Shown: positions 29,960 to 38,602 of the stretch, in pieces
How positions within the stretch are numbered: position 1 is the stretch's first letter
Layout: each line of letters starts with the position of its first letter
NCBI GenBank assembly: GCA_016290875.1
Contig: JAEEVL010000013.1
Location: forward strand, 1 to 64,000
DNA length: 64,000 bases
Direction of reading: 5' to 3'
Source of the DNA: Ruminococcus sp.
GTDB taxonomy: Bacteria > Bacillota > Clostridia > Oscillospirales > Ruminococcaceae
Program-made: the position numbers and the translations under genes
Notes under the pieces: generated by a model
Told to the model about the DNA's origin: nothing
The model's input: only the letters and a program-made list of their open reading frames with translations
Databases searched by the model: none

Positions 29960-32173
29960 ATGAACAACTTCATCAAAAGGCTGACAGCAGCTGCTACCGC
30001 AGTTGTTGCCGGCGCATCGTGTGCTGCATTTTGCGCACCGGTCAACACAAGCAACATCATCTCAGCAAACGCCGTCGATGACGGCAACGACGACTGGCTC
30101 CACGCAGTCGGAAGCGGTCTCTACGACAAGGACGGCAATCAGGTATGGCTCACAGGTGCAAACTGGTTCGGATTCAACTGCTCTGAGAACTGTGCTCACG
30201 GTCTTTATGCAACAGATGTAGACCAGTTTCTTTCATCCGTTGCTGATCATGGTATCAATGTTATCCGTTTCCCTATTTCCACAACTCTTCTGAAGTCATG
30301 GATGGAGGGAAAGCCACATAAGGTGAGCTCGGTACAGGCTTCGTTCAATCCGCCTAAGGATGTTATCGGAGAGGACGGAACTGTTACTCCTGCCGGCAAG
30401 TATGGCGACATCAACCGCGACTTCGTTCTCGAGGACGGCAAGACTCTCAAGAACAGCATGGAGATCTTCGATATCATCATGCAGAAGTGCAAGAAGTACG
30501 GTCTGAAGGCTTTCATCGACGTTCACAGCCCTGACGAGAACAACTCCGGTCATGACTATGAGCTCTGGTACGGCAAGGCTGGCATAACTACCGATGACTG
30601 GATCGACACACTCGTATGGATAGCTGACAAGTATTCAAACGACGATACTCTTCTCGGCTATGACCTCAAGAACGAGCCTCACGGCAAGCGTGGCTACAAG
30701 GGTACAGAGTGTCCGGACAATATTGCTAAGTGGGACGACTCAAAAGACGAGAACAACTGGAAGTATGCAGCTGAAAAGTGTGCAGATGCTATCCTCGCTG
30801 TAAATCCTAATGCGCTCATTATGGTAGAGGGCGTTGAGCAGTACCCGATGACTGACAAGGGATACGGTTGGGACGATCCCGATATATTCCAGCCTAAGCC
30901 GGGCGAGGAAAAGTGGTACGGCGCATGGTGGGGCGGAAACCTCCGCGGTGTTAAGGATCACCCTGTTTCTCCCAAGGCCGGCAAGTCTCAGATAGTATAT
31001 TCACCTCACGATTACGGCCCGTCCGTTTACGCACAGACATGGTTCGACAAGGATTTCTCAACAGAAACTCTCCTTGACGACTACTGGCGCGATACATGGG
31101 CTTACATCAACGAGCAGAATATAGCTCCGCTTCTCATCGGTGAGTGGGGCGGTCATATGGACAAGGGCAAGAACCAGAAGTGGATGGAGCTCCTCCGTGA
31201 CTATATGATAGAGAACCACATCAATCACACATTCTGGTGCCTCAACCCTAACTCCGGCGATACCGGCGGACTTCTCGGCAACGATTTCAAGAAATGGGAC
31301 GAGAATAAGTACGGCCTCTTTGAGAAGTCTCTCTGGCAGACTACCGACGGAACTTACATTGGTCTTGACCACAAGACAGCTCTCGGAAACAACGGTATGT
31401 CACTGGACGAATTCTATGCTTCCGGTAAGAAGAGCAACCTTAACGGCGGTAAGACATATGATCCCAAGGAGCCCACAACTCAGCCTGTATCTACTGTTAC
31501 AACAACTTCGACAGTAACAACAACTACTTCATCTACATCTTCAACTGTGACAGAAACTGTTACAACAACAGAGCCTGAGCCGCTTGGTGATATCAAGGCT
31601 GATATCAGAATCGTTGACAAGGAAACGGGCGAGCTTATCGAAGGCGTAGAGTACAAGATTTGGACTTGGTCAAATAACTACTTTGGTACGAAAGACTGTG
31701 TAAGCAATTCTGTTGACAATACATTCTACGCTAACAAACTCACGTTTGACCATGATTATCAAGCACTTCAAGCAGACTATGCGGTAGAGATAACCGATGT
31801 TCCGAAGGAATATGCAATGCCTAAGAACTCAACAAAAACTAATTTTAACGTGTATGCCGACAGAACAGTTAAGGTCGAGGTAGAACTCGTGAATGAAAAG
31901 ACTAAACTCGGTGATGCAAACGGCGACGGAAGTGTAAACATCGCAGACGCTGTACTCGTAATGCAGGTTGCTACAAATCCTGACAAGTACGATGTAGGAA
32001 AGAGCTCCAGCAGCATTACAGAAAGCGGCAAGAGAAGAGCTGACGTTGACGGCAAGAAGGGACTTACAAACTCTGATGCACTTTTGATCCAGAAGTGCAA
32101 GCTCGGTCTTGTAGATAGTCTTGCACAATACACGGTTACTCTTAAAACATATGATATAGAAGAGGAGACATAA
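29960..32173 (+). CDS. Cellulosomal GH5 endoglucanase with accessory module and type I dockerin
   Basis: GH5 motifs 'GYDLKNEPHG', 'LLIGEWGGHMD'; Thr-rich linker; 'DIRIVDKETGELIEGVEYKI' module; C-terminal dockerin. Confidence 0.92.
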   Translation: MNNFIKRLTAAATAVVAGASCAAFCAPVNTSNIISANAVDDGNDDWLHAVGSGLYDKDGNQVWLTGANWFGFNCSENCAHGLYATDVDQFLSSVADHGINVIRFPISTTLLKSWMEGKPHKVSSVQASFNPPKDVIGEDGTVTPAGKYGDINRDFVLEDGKTLKNSMEIFDIIMQKCKKYGLKAFIDVHSPDENNSGHDYELWYGKAGITTDDWIDTLVWIADKYSNDDTLLGYDLKNEPHGKRGYKGTECPDNIAKWDDSKDENNWKYAAEKCADAILAVNPNALIMVEGVEQYPMTDKGYGWDDPDIFQPKPGEEKWYGAWWGGNLRGVKDHPVSPKAGKSQIVYSPHDYGPSVYAQTWFDKDFSTETLLDDYWRDTWAYINEQNIAPLLIGEWGGHMDKGKNQKWMELLRDYMIENHINHTFWCLNPNSGDTGGLLGNDFKKWDENKYGLFEKSLWQTTDGTYIGLDHKTALGNNGMSLDEFYASGKKSNLNGGKTYDPKEPTTQPVSTVTTTSTVTTTTSSTSSTVTETVTTTEPEPLGDIKADIRIVDKETGELIEGVEYKIWTWSNNYFGTKDCVSNSVDNTFYANKLTFDHDYQALQADYAVEITDVPKEYAMPKNSTKTNFNVYADRTVKVEVELVNEKTKLGDANGDGSVNIADAVLVMQVATNPDKYDVGKSSSSITESGKRRADVDGKKGLTNSDALLIQKCKLGLVDSLAQYTVTLKTYDIEEET

Positions 32174-32175
32174 CA

Positions 32176-34380
32176 ATGAACAGTTTTATCAAAAGGCTGA
32201 CAGCAGCTGCAGCGGCAGTTGTTACCGGCGCTTCGTGTACAGCTTACTGTGCACCGGCTGCTACCAGCAATATAATTTCAGCATCAGCTGCTGATGACAA
32301 CAATGATGACTGGCTTCATGCCAAGGGAAGCCGTCTGTATGATGCGAACGGCAATCAGGTATGGCTCACAGGTGCGAACTGGTTTGGTCTCAACTGTACT
32401 GAGAACTTCCCACACGGTCTCTGGAGTGCGGATGTTGACGAGCTCCTTTCAGGAGTTGCTGACCGCGGTATCAATATCATACGCTTCCCGATCTCCTCGG
32501 AGCTGCTTCTTTCGTGGATGAATGGATACCCATACAAGTGTGAGGGACTGAACCCGAAGAATACTGACGGTTATAAGTTCAATCCGGATTTCTGCCACGC
32601 TGACGGCACAGAGATGAACAGTATGGAGGTCTTTGACGTTATTATGCAGAAGTGCAAGAAGTACGGTATAAAGGCACTTGTTGACGTCCACAGCCCATCC
32701 TCGCACAATTCAGGTCATAACTACGAGCTCTGGTATTATGAGAAGAGCAGCAAGACAGCTGAAGATATGGCAACTATAAAAGAGGAAAAATACGCTCCCA
32801 ATGCCGGTGATCCTGTAACCTTCGATGACTGGATAGACTCTATTACATGGCTTGCCAAGAAGTACAGCAATGACGATACTATCATCGCTTACGACCTCAA
32901 GAACGAGCCGCACGGCAAGCGCGGATATAGCGGTACTACCTGTCCATCCGATATTGCAAAGTGGGACAATTCAAACGATACCAACAACTGGAAGTATGCC
33001 GCAGAGACATGCGCGAACTCGATACTTGCAGTTAATCCACACGCTCTCATACTTGTAGAGGGTATTGAGCAGTACCCTAAGACTGAAAAGGGCTATACCT
33101 TTGACACTCCGGATATCTGGAACGCTCCCGCTGACCAGTCACCGTGGTACGGTGCATGGTGGGGCGGAAACCTCCGCGGAGTAAAGGACTATCCCGTAAC
33201 TCCCAAATCAGGCACATCGCAGATAGTATATTCTCCCCATGACTACGGCCCGTCAGTTTATCGCGAGCAGGCGTGGTTCCATCTGATGGAAGACCCGACC
33301 GGTATGTCGTTTGACACACAGTCGCTTCTTGATGAATACTGGTATGATACATGGGCTTACATCAACGATAAGGACATCGCTCCGCTGCTCATAGGAGAAT
33401 GGGGCGGACATATGGACGGTGCTGAGAACCAGCGCTGGATGACGCTCCTGCGCGATTATATGATAAACAATCATATCAATCACACGTTCTGGTGCCTCAA
33501 CCCGAATTCCGGCGATACAGGCGGACTTCTTGACTCACAGTTCAAGGTATGGGACGAGAAGAAGTATGCTCTGTTTGAAGAATCCCTTTGGCAGACTGAT
33601 TCCGGTAAGTATATCGGTCTCGATCACAAGACAGCTCTCGGAAAGAATGGTCTCTCACTCAGCGAGTTCTATGCATCCGGTGCTAAGAGCAATCTTGACG
33701 GCGGAAAGAGCAGTCCCGGACCTCAGCCTACAACAGAGTCAACAGCTGTCACAACAACTGTCACAACAACTTCTTCTACTGTTACCGAAACGGTTACAAC
33801 AACTGAGCCTGAACCGCTCGGAAAAATCAAGGTGGATGTTAATATCGTTGACAAAGAGACCGGCGAGCTGATAGATGGCGTAGGCTATTCGATCTCAGCA
33901 ATGTCAAATAACGGCGGCGGTGCTTACTACGGCGAACGCAGCTATACTTCCAACTTAACAGACAATATATTCGATCCGAATAAGCTTAATTTCGGAAGTG
34001 AAAGTGAAATATTCGGTGCTGTATTCAGTCTGGAGATAGAATCTGTTCCTAAGGGGTATGCAATGCCAAAGAGTTCACCCAGCGCAACTTTCGAGATAAG
34101 TGCTGACAAGCCGCAGATCAAGGTCGAAGTAGAATTTGTTAACGAAAAGACTATTCTTGGTGACGCTAACGGCGACGGAAGCGTAAACATTGCAGATGCT
34201 GTGCTCGTAATGCAGGTTGCTACGAACCCTGACAAGTATGATGTAGGCAAAACTTCCAACAGTATTACAGAAAAGGGTAAGAGAAGAGCCGATGTTGATG
34301 GAAAGAAAGGCCTTTCTAATGCTGATGCGCTTCTGATCCAGAAGTTCAAGCTCGGACTTGTCTTTACACTCGCAAAATAA
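32176..34380 (+). CDS. Cellulosomal GH5 endoglucanase with accessory module and type I dockerin
   Basis: Paralogue of the preceding gene; same GH5, linker, accessory module and dockerin layout. Confidence 0.92.
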   Translation: MNSFIKRLTAAAAAVVTGASCTAYCAPAATSNIISASAADDNNDDWLHAKGSRLYDANGNQVWLTGANWFGLNCTENFPHGLWSADVDELLSGVADRGINIIRFPISSELLLSWMNGYPYKCEGLNPKNTDGYKFNPDFCHADGTEMNSMEVFDVIMQKCKKYGIKALVDVHSPSSHNSGHNYELWYYEKSSKTAEDMATIKEEKYAPNAGDPVTFDDWIDSITWLAKKYSNDDTIIAYDLKNEPHGKRGYSGTTCPSDIAKWDNSNDTNNWKYAAETCANSILAVNPHALILVEGIEQYPKTEKGYTFDTPDIWNAPADQSPWYGAWWGGNLRGVKDYPVTPKSGTSQIVYSPHDYGPSVYREQAWFHLMEDPTGMSFDTQSLLDEYWYDTWAYINDKDIAPLLIGEWGGHMDGAENQRWMTLLRDYMINNHINHTFWCLNPNSGDTGGLLDSQFKVWDEKKYALFEESLWQTDSGKYIGLDHKTALGKNGLSLSEFYASGAKSNLDGGKSSPGPQPTTESTAVTTTVTTTSSTVTETVTTTEPEPLGKIKVDVNIVDKETGELIDGVGYSISAMSNNGGGAYYGERSYTSNLTDNIFDPNKLNFGSESEIFGAVFSLEIESVPKGYAMPKSSPSATFEISADKPQIKVEVEFVNEKTILGDANGDGSVNIADAVLVMQVATNPDKYDVGKTSNSITEKGKRRADVDGKKGLSNADALLIQKFKLGLVFTLAK

Positions 34381-34391
34381 TAATGATTTCA

Positions 34392-34421
34392 GGAACCGCT
34401 CATTTTGAGCGGTTCTTTTTT
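34392..34421 (+). terminator. Rho-independent terminator of the GH5 cluster
   Basis: GGAACCGCTCA ttt TGAGCGGTTC TTTTTT. Confidence 0.9.
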
Positions 34422-34669
34422 ATGCCCCGCCACGGTATCACCAAGCTGTAAATACATACCGATGAATCTGTAAGTGCTGTCTGAAAGTGGGATATTGTAT
34501 ATAATACCGATAGGAATTTGATAAAATTGCGGCTGAAGCGAAAAAAATGTTGACATTTCAGCTGTTTGCGTGTAAAATATAAATGTACGGGCATTTTTAG
34601 GCGCGTATTGGTTTATATGTGAAAATTTGTATTAAGGTATCGGAAGTCAAGACTCCAAAGGGTGGTTAA

Positions 34670-36061
34670 ATGGTATTCAGCAGTTTGGAATTTATCTTTA
34701 TATTCCTTCCTGTTTTTATGGCCGCATATGCGTTCGTACCGCGAATGTATAAGAATGCAGTCATATTTGCCGGAAGTGTGTTTTTTTATAGCCTTGGTGT
34801 TAAAAAGCTGGTATACATTATGCTGTTCCTGCTTACAGTCCTGCTGAATTATATCGTCGGACAGTTTATCGAGAGTTCAAAGTATCTGCGTAAGATATGG
34901 CTGACCTTTGGCATAGCATTCAACTTCTGGTGGCTGATATTCTTCAAATACTGGGGATTCGGCGCTGAAAACATCAATAACGTTTTCCACGCAGGTCTTA
35001 CAGTCAAGGATATAATCCTGCCGATAGGAATCAGCTTCTATACGTTTCAGAATGTTTCCTATATTATAGATGTATACAGGCGAAAGACAAAAGCAGAGAA
35101 GCGCTTTATCAACTACGGCGCATATATTAGTATGTTCCCGCAGCTTATTGCCGGTCCTATTGTTACATATGATTCGGTCGCAAAGCAGCTCCGCCACCGT
35201 ACTCACAGCATAAAAAAGGTCGAGGACGGTCTAAAGACATTCACTATCGGACTCGGCTTCAAGGTGCTCATCGCCAATCAGATAGGCGGACTTTGGAGCG
35301 ATATATCGACTGTCGGCTTTAATAATATCTCCACAAAGCTCGCGTGGATGGGAATAATAGCCTATTCGTTCCAGCTGTGTTTTGACTTCTGGGGTTATTC
35401 GCTCATGGCGATAGGTCTCGGACGTATTATGGGATTTGAGCTCCCGAAGAACTTCGATTTCCCGTATCTTTCCGTAACTATGACAGAGTTCTGGAGACGC
35501 TGGCATATGACTCTCGGAACATGGTTCAAAGACTACATATACATTCCCCTCGGCGGAAACCGCAAAGGTCCGCACAGAATGATATTCAACACCTTTGTCG
35601 TATGGCTGTTCACAGGTCTGTGGCACGGTGCAAGCTGGAATTTCGTGTTATGGGGACTCGTTCTCTTCGGCATAATCATGTCGGAAAAGTTCTGGACAGG
35701 AGAGTTCTTCAACAAGTACAGGATACTCGGACACGCTTATATGATAGTGATAATACCGCTTACATGGCTTCTCTTTGCAGTAACCGACTTTGAACAGCTC
35801 GGTATATACTTCAAGAGACTTATTCCGTTTATCCCCAAGGATAACTCGCACGTTTTGGACGGAGATTACAGCCAGTACTGGGATACCTACCGCTATTTCT
35901 TCATAGCCGGAGCGGTATTCTCAACAAAGCTGCCGTTCCTGATATACAAAAAAATGAAGAATACGGTGATATGCTCGCTGGCTCTGCTGGCTGTATTCTG
36001 GGGCTCTGTCTACTGTATGTACAAGGGACTCAACGATCCGTTTATGTATTTCAGATTCTGA
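34670..36061 (+). CDS. MBOAT-family O-acyltransferase (DltB/AlgI-like)
   Basis: Multi-TM; 'FPQLIAGPIVTY', 'EFWRRWHMTLGTWFKDYIYIPLGGNRKG', 'FTGLWHGASWNFVLWG'. Confidence 0.93.
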   Translation: MVFSSLEFIFIFLPVFMAAYAFVPRMYKNAVIFAGSVFFYSLGVKKLVYIMLFLLTVLLNYIVGQFIESSKYLRKIWLTFGIAFNFWWLIFFKYWGFGAENINNVFHAGLTVKDIILPIGISFYTFQNVSYIIDVYRRKTKAEKRFINYGAYISMFPQLIAGPIVTYDSVAKQLRHRTHSIKKVEDGLKTFTIGLGFKVLIANQIGGLWSDISTVGFNNISTKLAWMGIIAYSFQLCFDFWGYSLMAIGLGRIMGFELPKNFDFPYLSVTMTEFWRRWHMTLGTWFKDYIYIPLGGNRKGPHRMIFNTFVVWLFTGLWHGASWNFVLWGLVLFGIIMSEKFWTGEFFNKYRILGHAYMIVIIPLTWLLFAVTDFEQLGIYFKRLIPFIPKDNSHVLDGDYSQYWDTYRYFFIAGAVFSTKLPFLIYKKMKNTVICSLALLAVFWGSVYCMYKGLNDPFMYFRF

Positions 36062-36076
36062 CAGGAGACTTTAATT

Positions 36077-36937
36077 ATGAATAGATTCAGACAATGCGTA
36101 TATACTGTGATACTGCTCGCGACCTGCGTAGTGGCTTCACCGTTCATATACAAGCAGATATGGGATTCGAGCAAGGAGAAGACCAAGACCGAAAAGCTGC
36201 CGCCCATCGAGGTGAATATGCCAACAATGGGTGCAACTCAGGCTGGTACAGCTCCGGAAGGCGAAAAGTCTACCGATGCTCAGCCTGCAACAGCTGCTGA
36301 CGGTTCAACAGTTACAACAGTACAGGATGCAACAGAAGCTACGACTGAAGCTGCACCTGCGAATGCGGTTAATTTTGTTCAGAGCGAACCGACATATTTT
36401 GACGATGCGCTCTTTATAGGAGATTCGCGTACTGTCGGACTTCAGCTCTATGGCACACTGAAAAATGCAGACTACTACTGTGAAAAGGGATTGGCTGCCT
36501 ACAAGATAAACTCGTCTTCAGTCAACGGACAGACTCTCACAGGAGCTCTTCAGGCTAAGAAATACGGCAAGATCTATACTATGCTCGGTATAAATGAGGT
36601 GGGCAACGACCTCGATTCAACGGCAAAGGCTTACGGTGCAATGATAGAAACTATCAGACATGAGCAGCCTGACGCTATAATTTATATTATGGCGAACCTT
36701 CATGTTGCTACCGGCGCTCAGACTTCCTCTATCTCCAACGAGAGGATAAACTATCTTAACGCTCTGCTTTCACAGCTCGCAGATTATCAGAACGTCTACT
36801 ACATAGATGTAAATCCTGTGTTCGATGACGGCGACGGAGCGCTGAGAACCGATGCTACAAGCGACGGAGTCCACGTTTTTGCAAACTACTATGAAACATG
36901 GTGCAACTGGCTCTGTATGAACACTATCGTAAAATAA
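36077..36937 (+). CDS. Membrane-anchored SGNH/GDSL-type hydrolase or acyltransferase
   Basis: N-terminal TM anchor, Thr/Ala linker, 'ALFIGDSRTVGLQLYG' and 'TSDGVHVF' blocks. Confidence 0.8.
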   Translation: MNRFRQCVYTVILLATCVVASPFIYKQIWDSSKEKTKTEKLPPIEVNMPTMGATQAGTAPEGEKSTDAQPATAADGSTVTTVQDATEATTEAAPANAVNFVQSEPTYFDDALFIGDSRTVGLQLYGTLKNADYYCEKGLAAYKINSSSVNGQTLTGALQAKKYGKIYTMLGINEVGNDLDSTAKAYGAMIETIRHEQPDAIIYIMANLHVATGAQTSSISNERINYLNALLSQLADYQNVYYIDVNPVFDDGDGALRTDATSDGVHVFANYYETWCNWLCMNTIVK

Positions 36938-37003
36938 TAACTTTCCCCGAACGAGGGTGCGCTGACACTTGGTTCGGGGATAATGATATAAGGAGGAATT
37001 GAC

Positions 37004-38320
37004 ATGGCAGAACTAAAGAACGGTTTCAAGGGAAGAACAGTCAACGGGGGAGAATTCACCGTACTGGAGTTTCTTGGTGGAGGCGGACAGGGAAACGTCT
37101 ACAAGATAAGCTTCAACGGCAGGGAAATGGCTCTCAAGTGGTACCACAAGTCCACTGTTGAAAAAATGAAGAATCCCAAGGAATTCTATGAAAATCTACG
37201 CAACAATATCCGCAAGGGCGCACCGACAAAGGCTTTCTTATGGCCGGAGGAGCTTTCTGAGTGGATAGACGGAACTTTCGGCTATATCATGCAGCTCCGT
37301 CCGCAGGGATTCGAGGAGCTCACACGCTTCCTCATATGGGAGCCTAAGAAGCGCCGCATGAAGGCACAGTTCTCGGGTATAACTGCACGCTGCAACGCTG
37401 CTATCAACATTATTGAGGGATTCCGTGCGCTTCACAATGACGGCTACAGCTATCAGGACCTCAACAACGGTAACTTCTTCATTGATCCTAAAAACGGTAA
37501 CGTCCTCATCTGCGACAACGACAATGTTTCAGAGAGGGGAGTAAACTTCGGTATCGCAGGCAAACAGCGCTATATGGCTCCTGAGGTAGTTCTCGGCGGC
37601 GCTCCTGACAAGCGTTCGGACCGTTTCTCACTTGCTGTTATCCTGTTCCGTATGCTCTTCATTGAACACCCGCTCGAGGGCAAGTATTCTACACCGCCCT
37701 GCATGACTCCGGAACTTGAAAAGAAGTTCTACGGTACTGATCCTGTATTTGTTCTTGATCCCGAGGACGACCGCAACGCTGCAAACAATCAGCTCAACAC
37801 AAATACTCTGCGTTTTTGGAAGATATATCCGGAATACATCAGAGACCTTTTCGTAGAATCATTCAGCAAGAAATCCGTTCAGCCGCCTTATGACCGTGTT
37901 ATCGAGAGAACATGGCTCGATGCTTTCGTGCGTCTGAGAAGTGAGACTGTAGCCTGCCCGCACTGCGGCAAGGAGACTTTCATCAGCGAGGGCTATACAG
38001 TAAGCTGTATGTACTGCGGCGGACCTCTTACCTGCCGCGGCGGTATCAAATTCAAGAGGTTTGAAGTTCCTGCATTCGGCGGAGTGAAGCTCTATGACGG
38101 ACAGGTCAGCGAGACAGAGGGAGATTTCCACAAGATAGTGGGCGAGATCGTCCGCAACAAGAAAGATCCCAGCAAGCTCGCTCTGAGGAACCTCACAGAG
38201 GGTGTATGGAACGTAAAACTGCCCGACAACAGCGTTAAGAGCGTTGATCCGAACGGTGTAATGCCGCTTATCAAGGATTTTGTTCTCAATATCGGAAGCG
38301 CTGAGGGTACAGTTTATTAA
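37004..38320 (+). CDS. Protein kinase-like protein with C-terminal zinc ribbon
   Basis: 'LGGGGQGNVYKISFNGREMALKWY' glycine-loop/Lys, 'YSYQDLNNGNFFI' catalytic loop, 'ICDNDNV' in DFG position, 'CPHCGKETF...CMYCGG'. Confidence 0.75.
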   Translation: MAELKNGFKGRTVNGGEFTVLEFLGGGGQGNVYKISFNGREMALKWYHKSTVEKMKNPKEFYENLRNNIRKGAPTKAFLWPEELSEWIDGTFGYIMQLRPQGFEELTRFLIWEPKKRRMKAQFSGITARCNAAINIIEGFRALHNDGYSYQDLNNGNFFIDPKNGNVLICDNDNVSERGVNFGIAGKQRYMAPEVVLGGAPDKRSDRFSLAVILFRMLFIEHPLEGKYSTPPCMTPELEKKFYGTDPVFVLDPEDDRNAANNQLNTNTLRFWKIYPEYIRDLFVESFSKKSVQPPYDRVIERTWLDAFVRLRSETVACPHCGKETFISEGYTVSCMYCGGPLTCRGGIKFKRFEVPAFGGVKLYDGQVSETEGDFHKIVGEIVRNKKDPSKLALRNLTEGVWNVKLPDNSVKSVDPNGVMPLIKDFVLNIGSAEGTVY

Positions 38321-38342
38321 GCAAACGATAATAATCAACAAA

Positions 38343-38375
38343 AAATGCCGGACTTCTTTCTGAAATCCGGCATTT
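38343..38375 (+). terminator. Probable terminator after the kinase-like gene
   Basis: AAATGCCGGA ... TCCGGCATTT hairpin. Confidence 0.65.
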
Positions 38376-38602
38376 CTCATAAATCGTCTCCAAATGGCTT
38401 GACATCTGGACTTTAATGAGCTATAATAATATAATGTATCAATATGGAAAATTGTCGCTGTTATCAAGATATTATATCATACATAACGACGATTGTCAAT
38501 AGGTTTTTGAAAAATTTTCCGTAAAGCAATGGCAACGTTCCGTATGCTTGCCGGATTAGGGCAGAGCAGCGGATAAGCAAAAATATAAGGAGGTTTCCGC
38601 CT

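Noticed and set aside
36945-36980. CCCCGAAC ... GTTCGGGG inverted repeat before the kinase gene as a riboswitch
   Set aside because: Most simply a terminator/hairpin between the SGNH gene and the kinase gene; no recognised aptamer motif.
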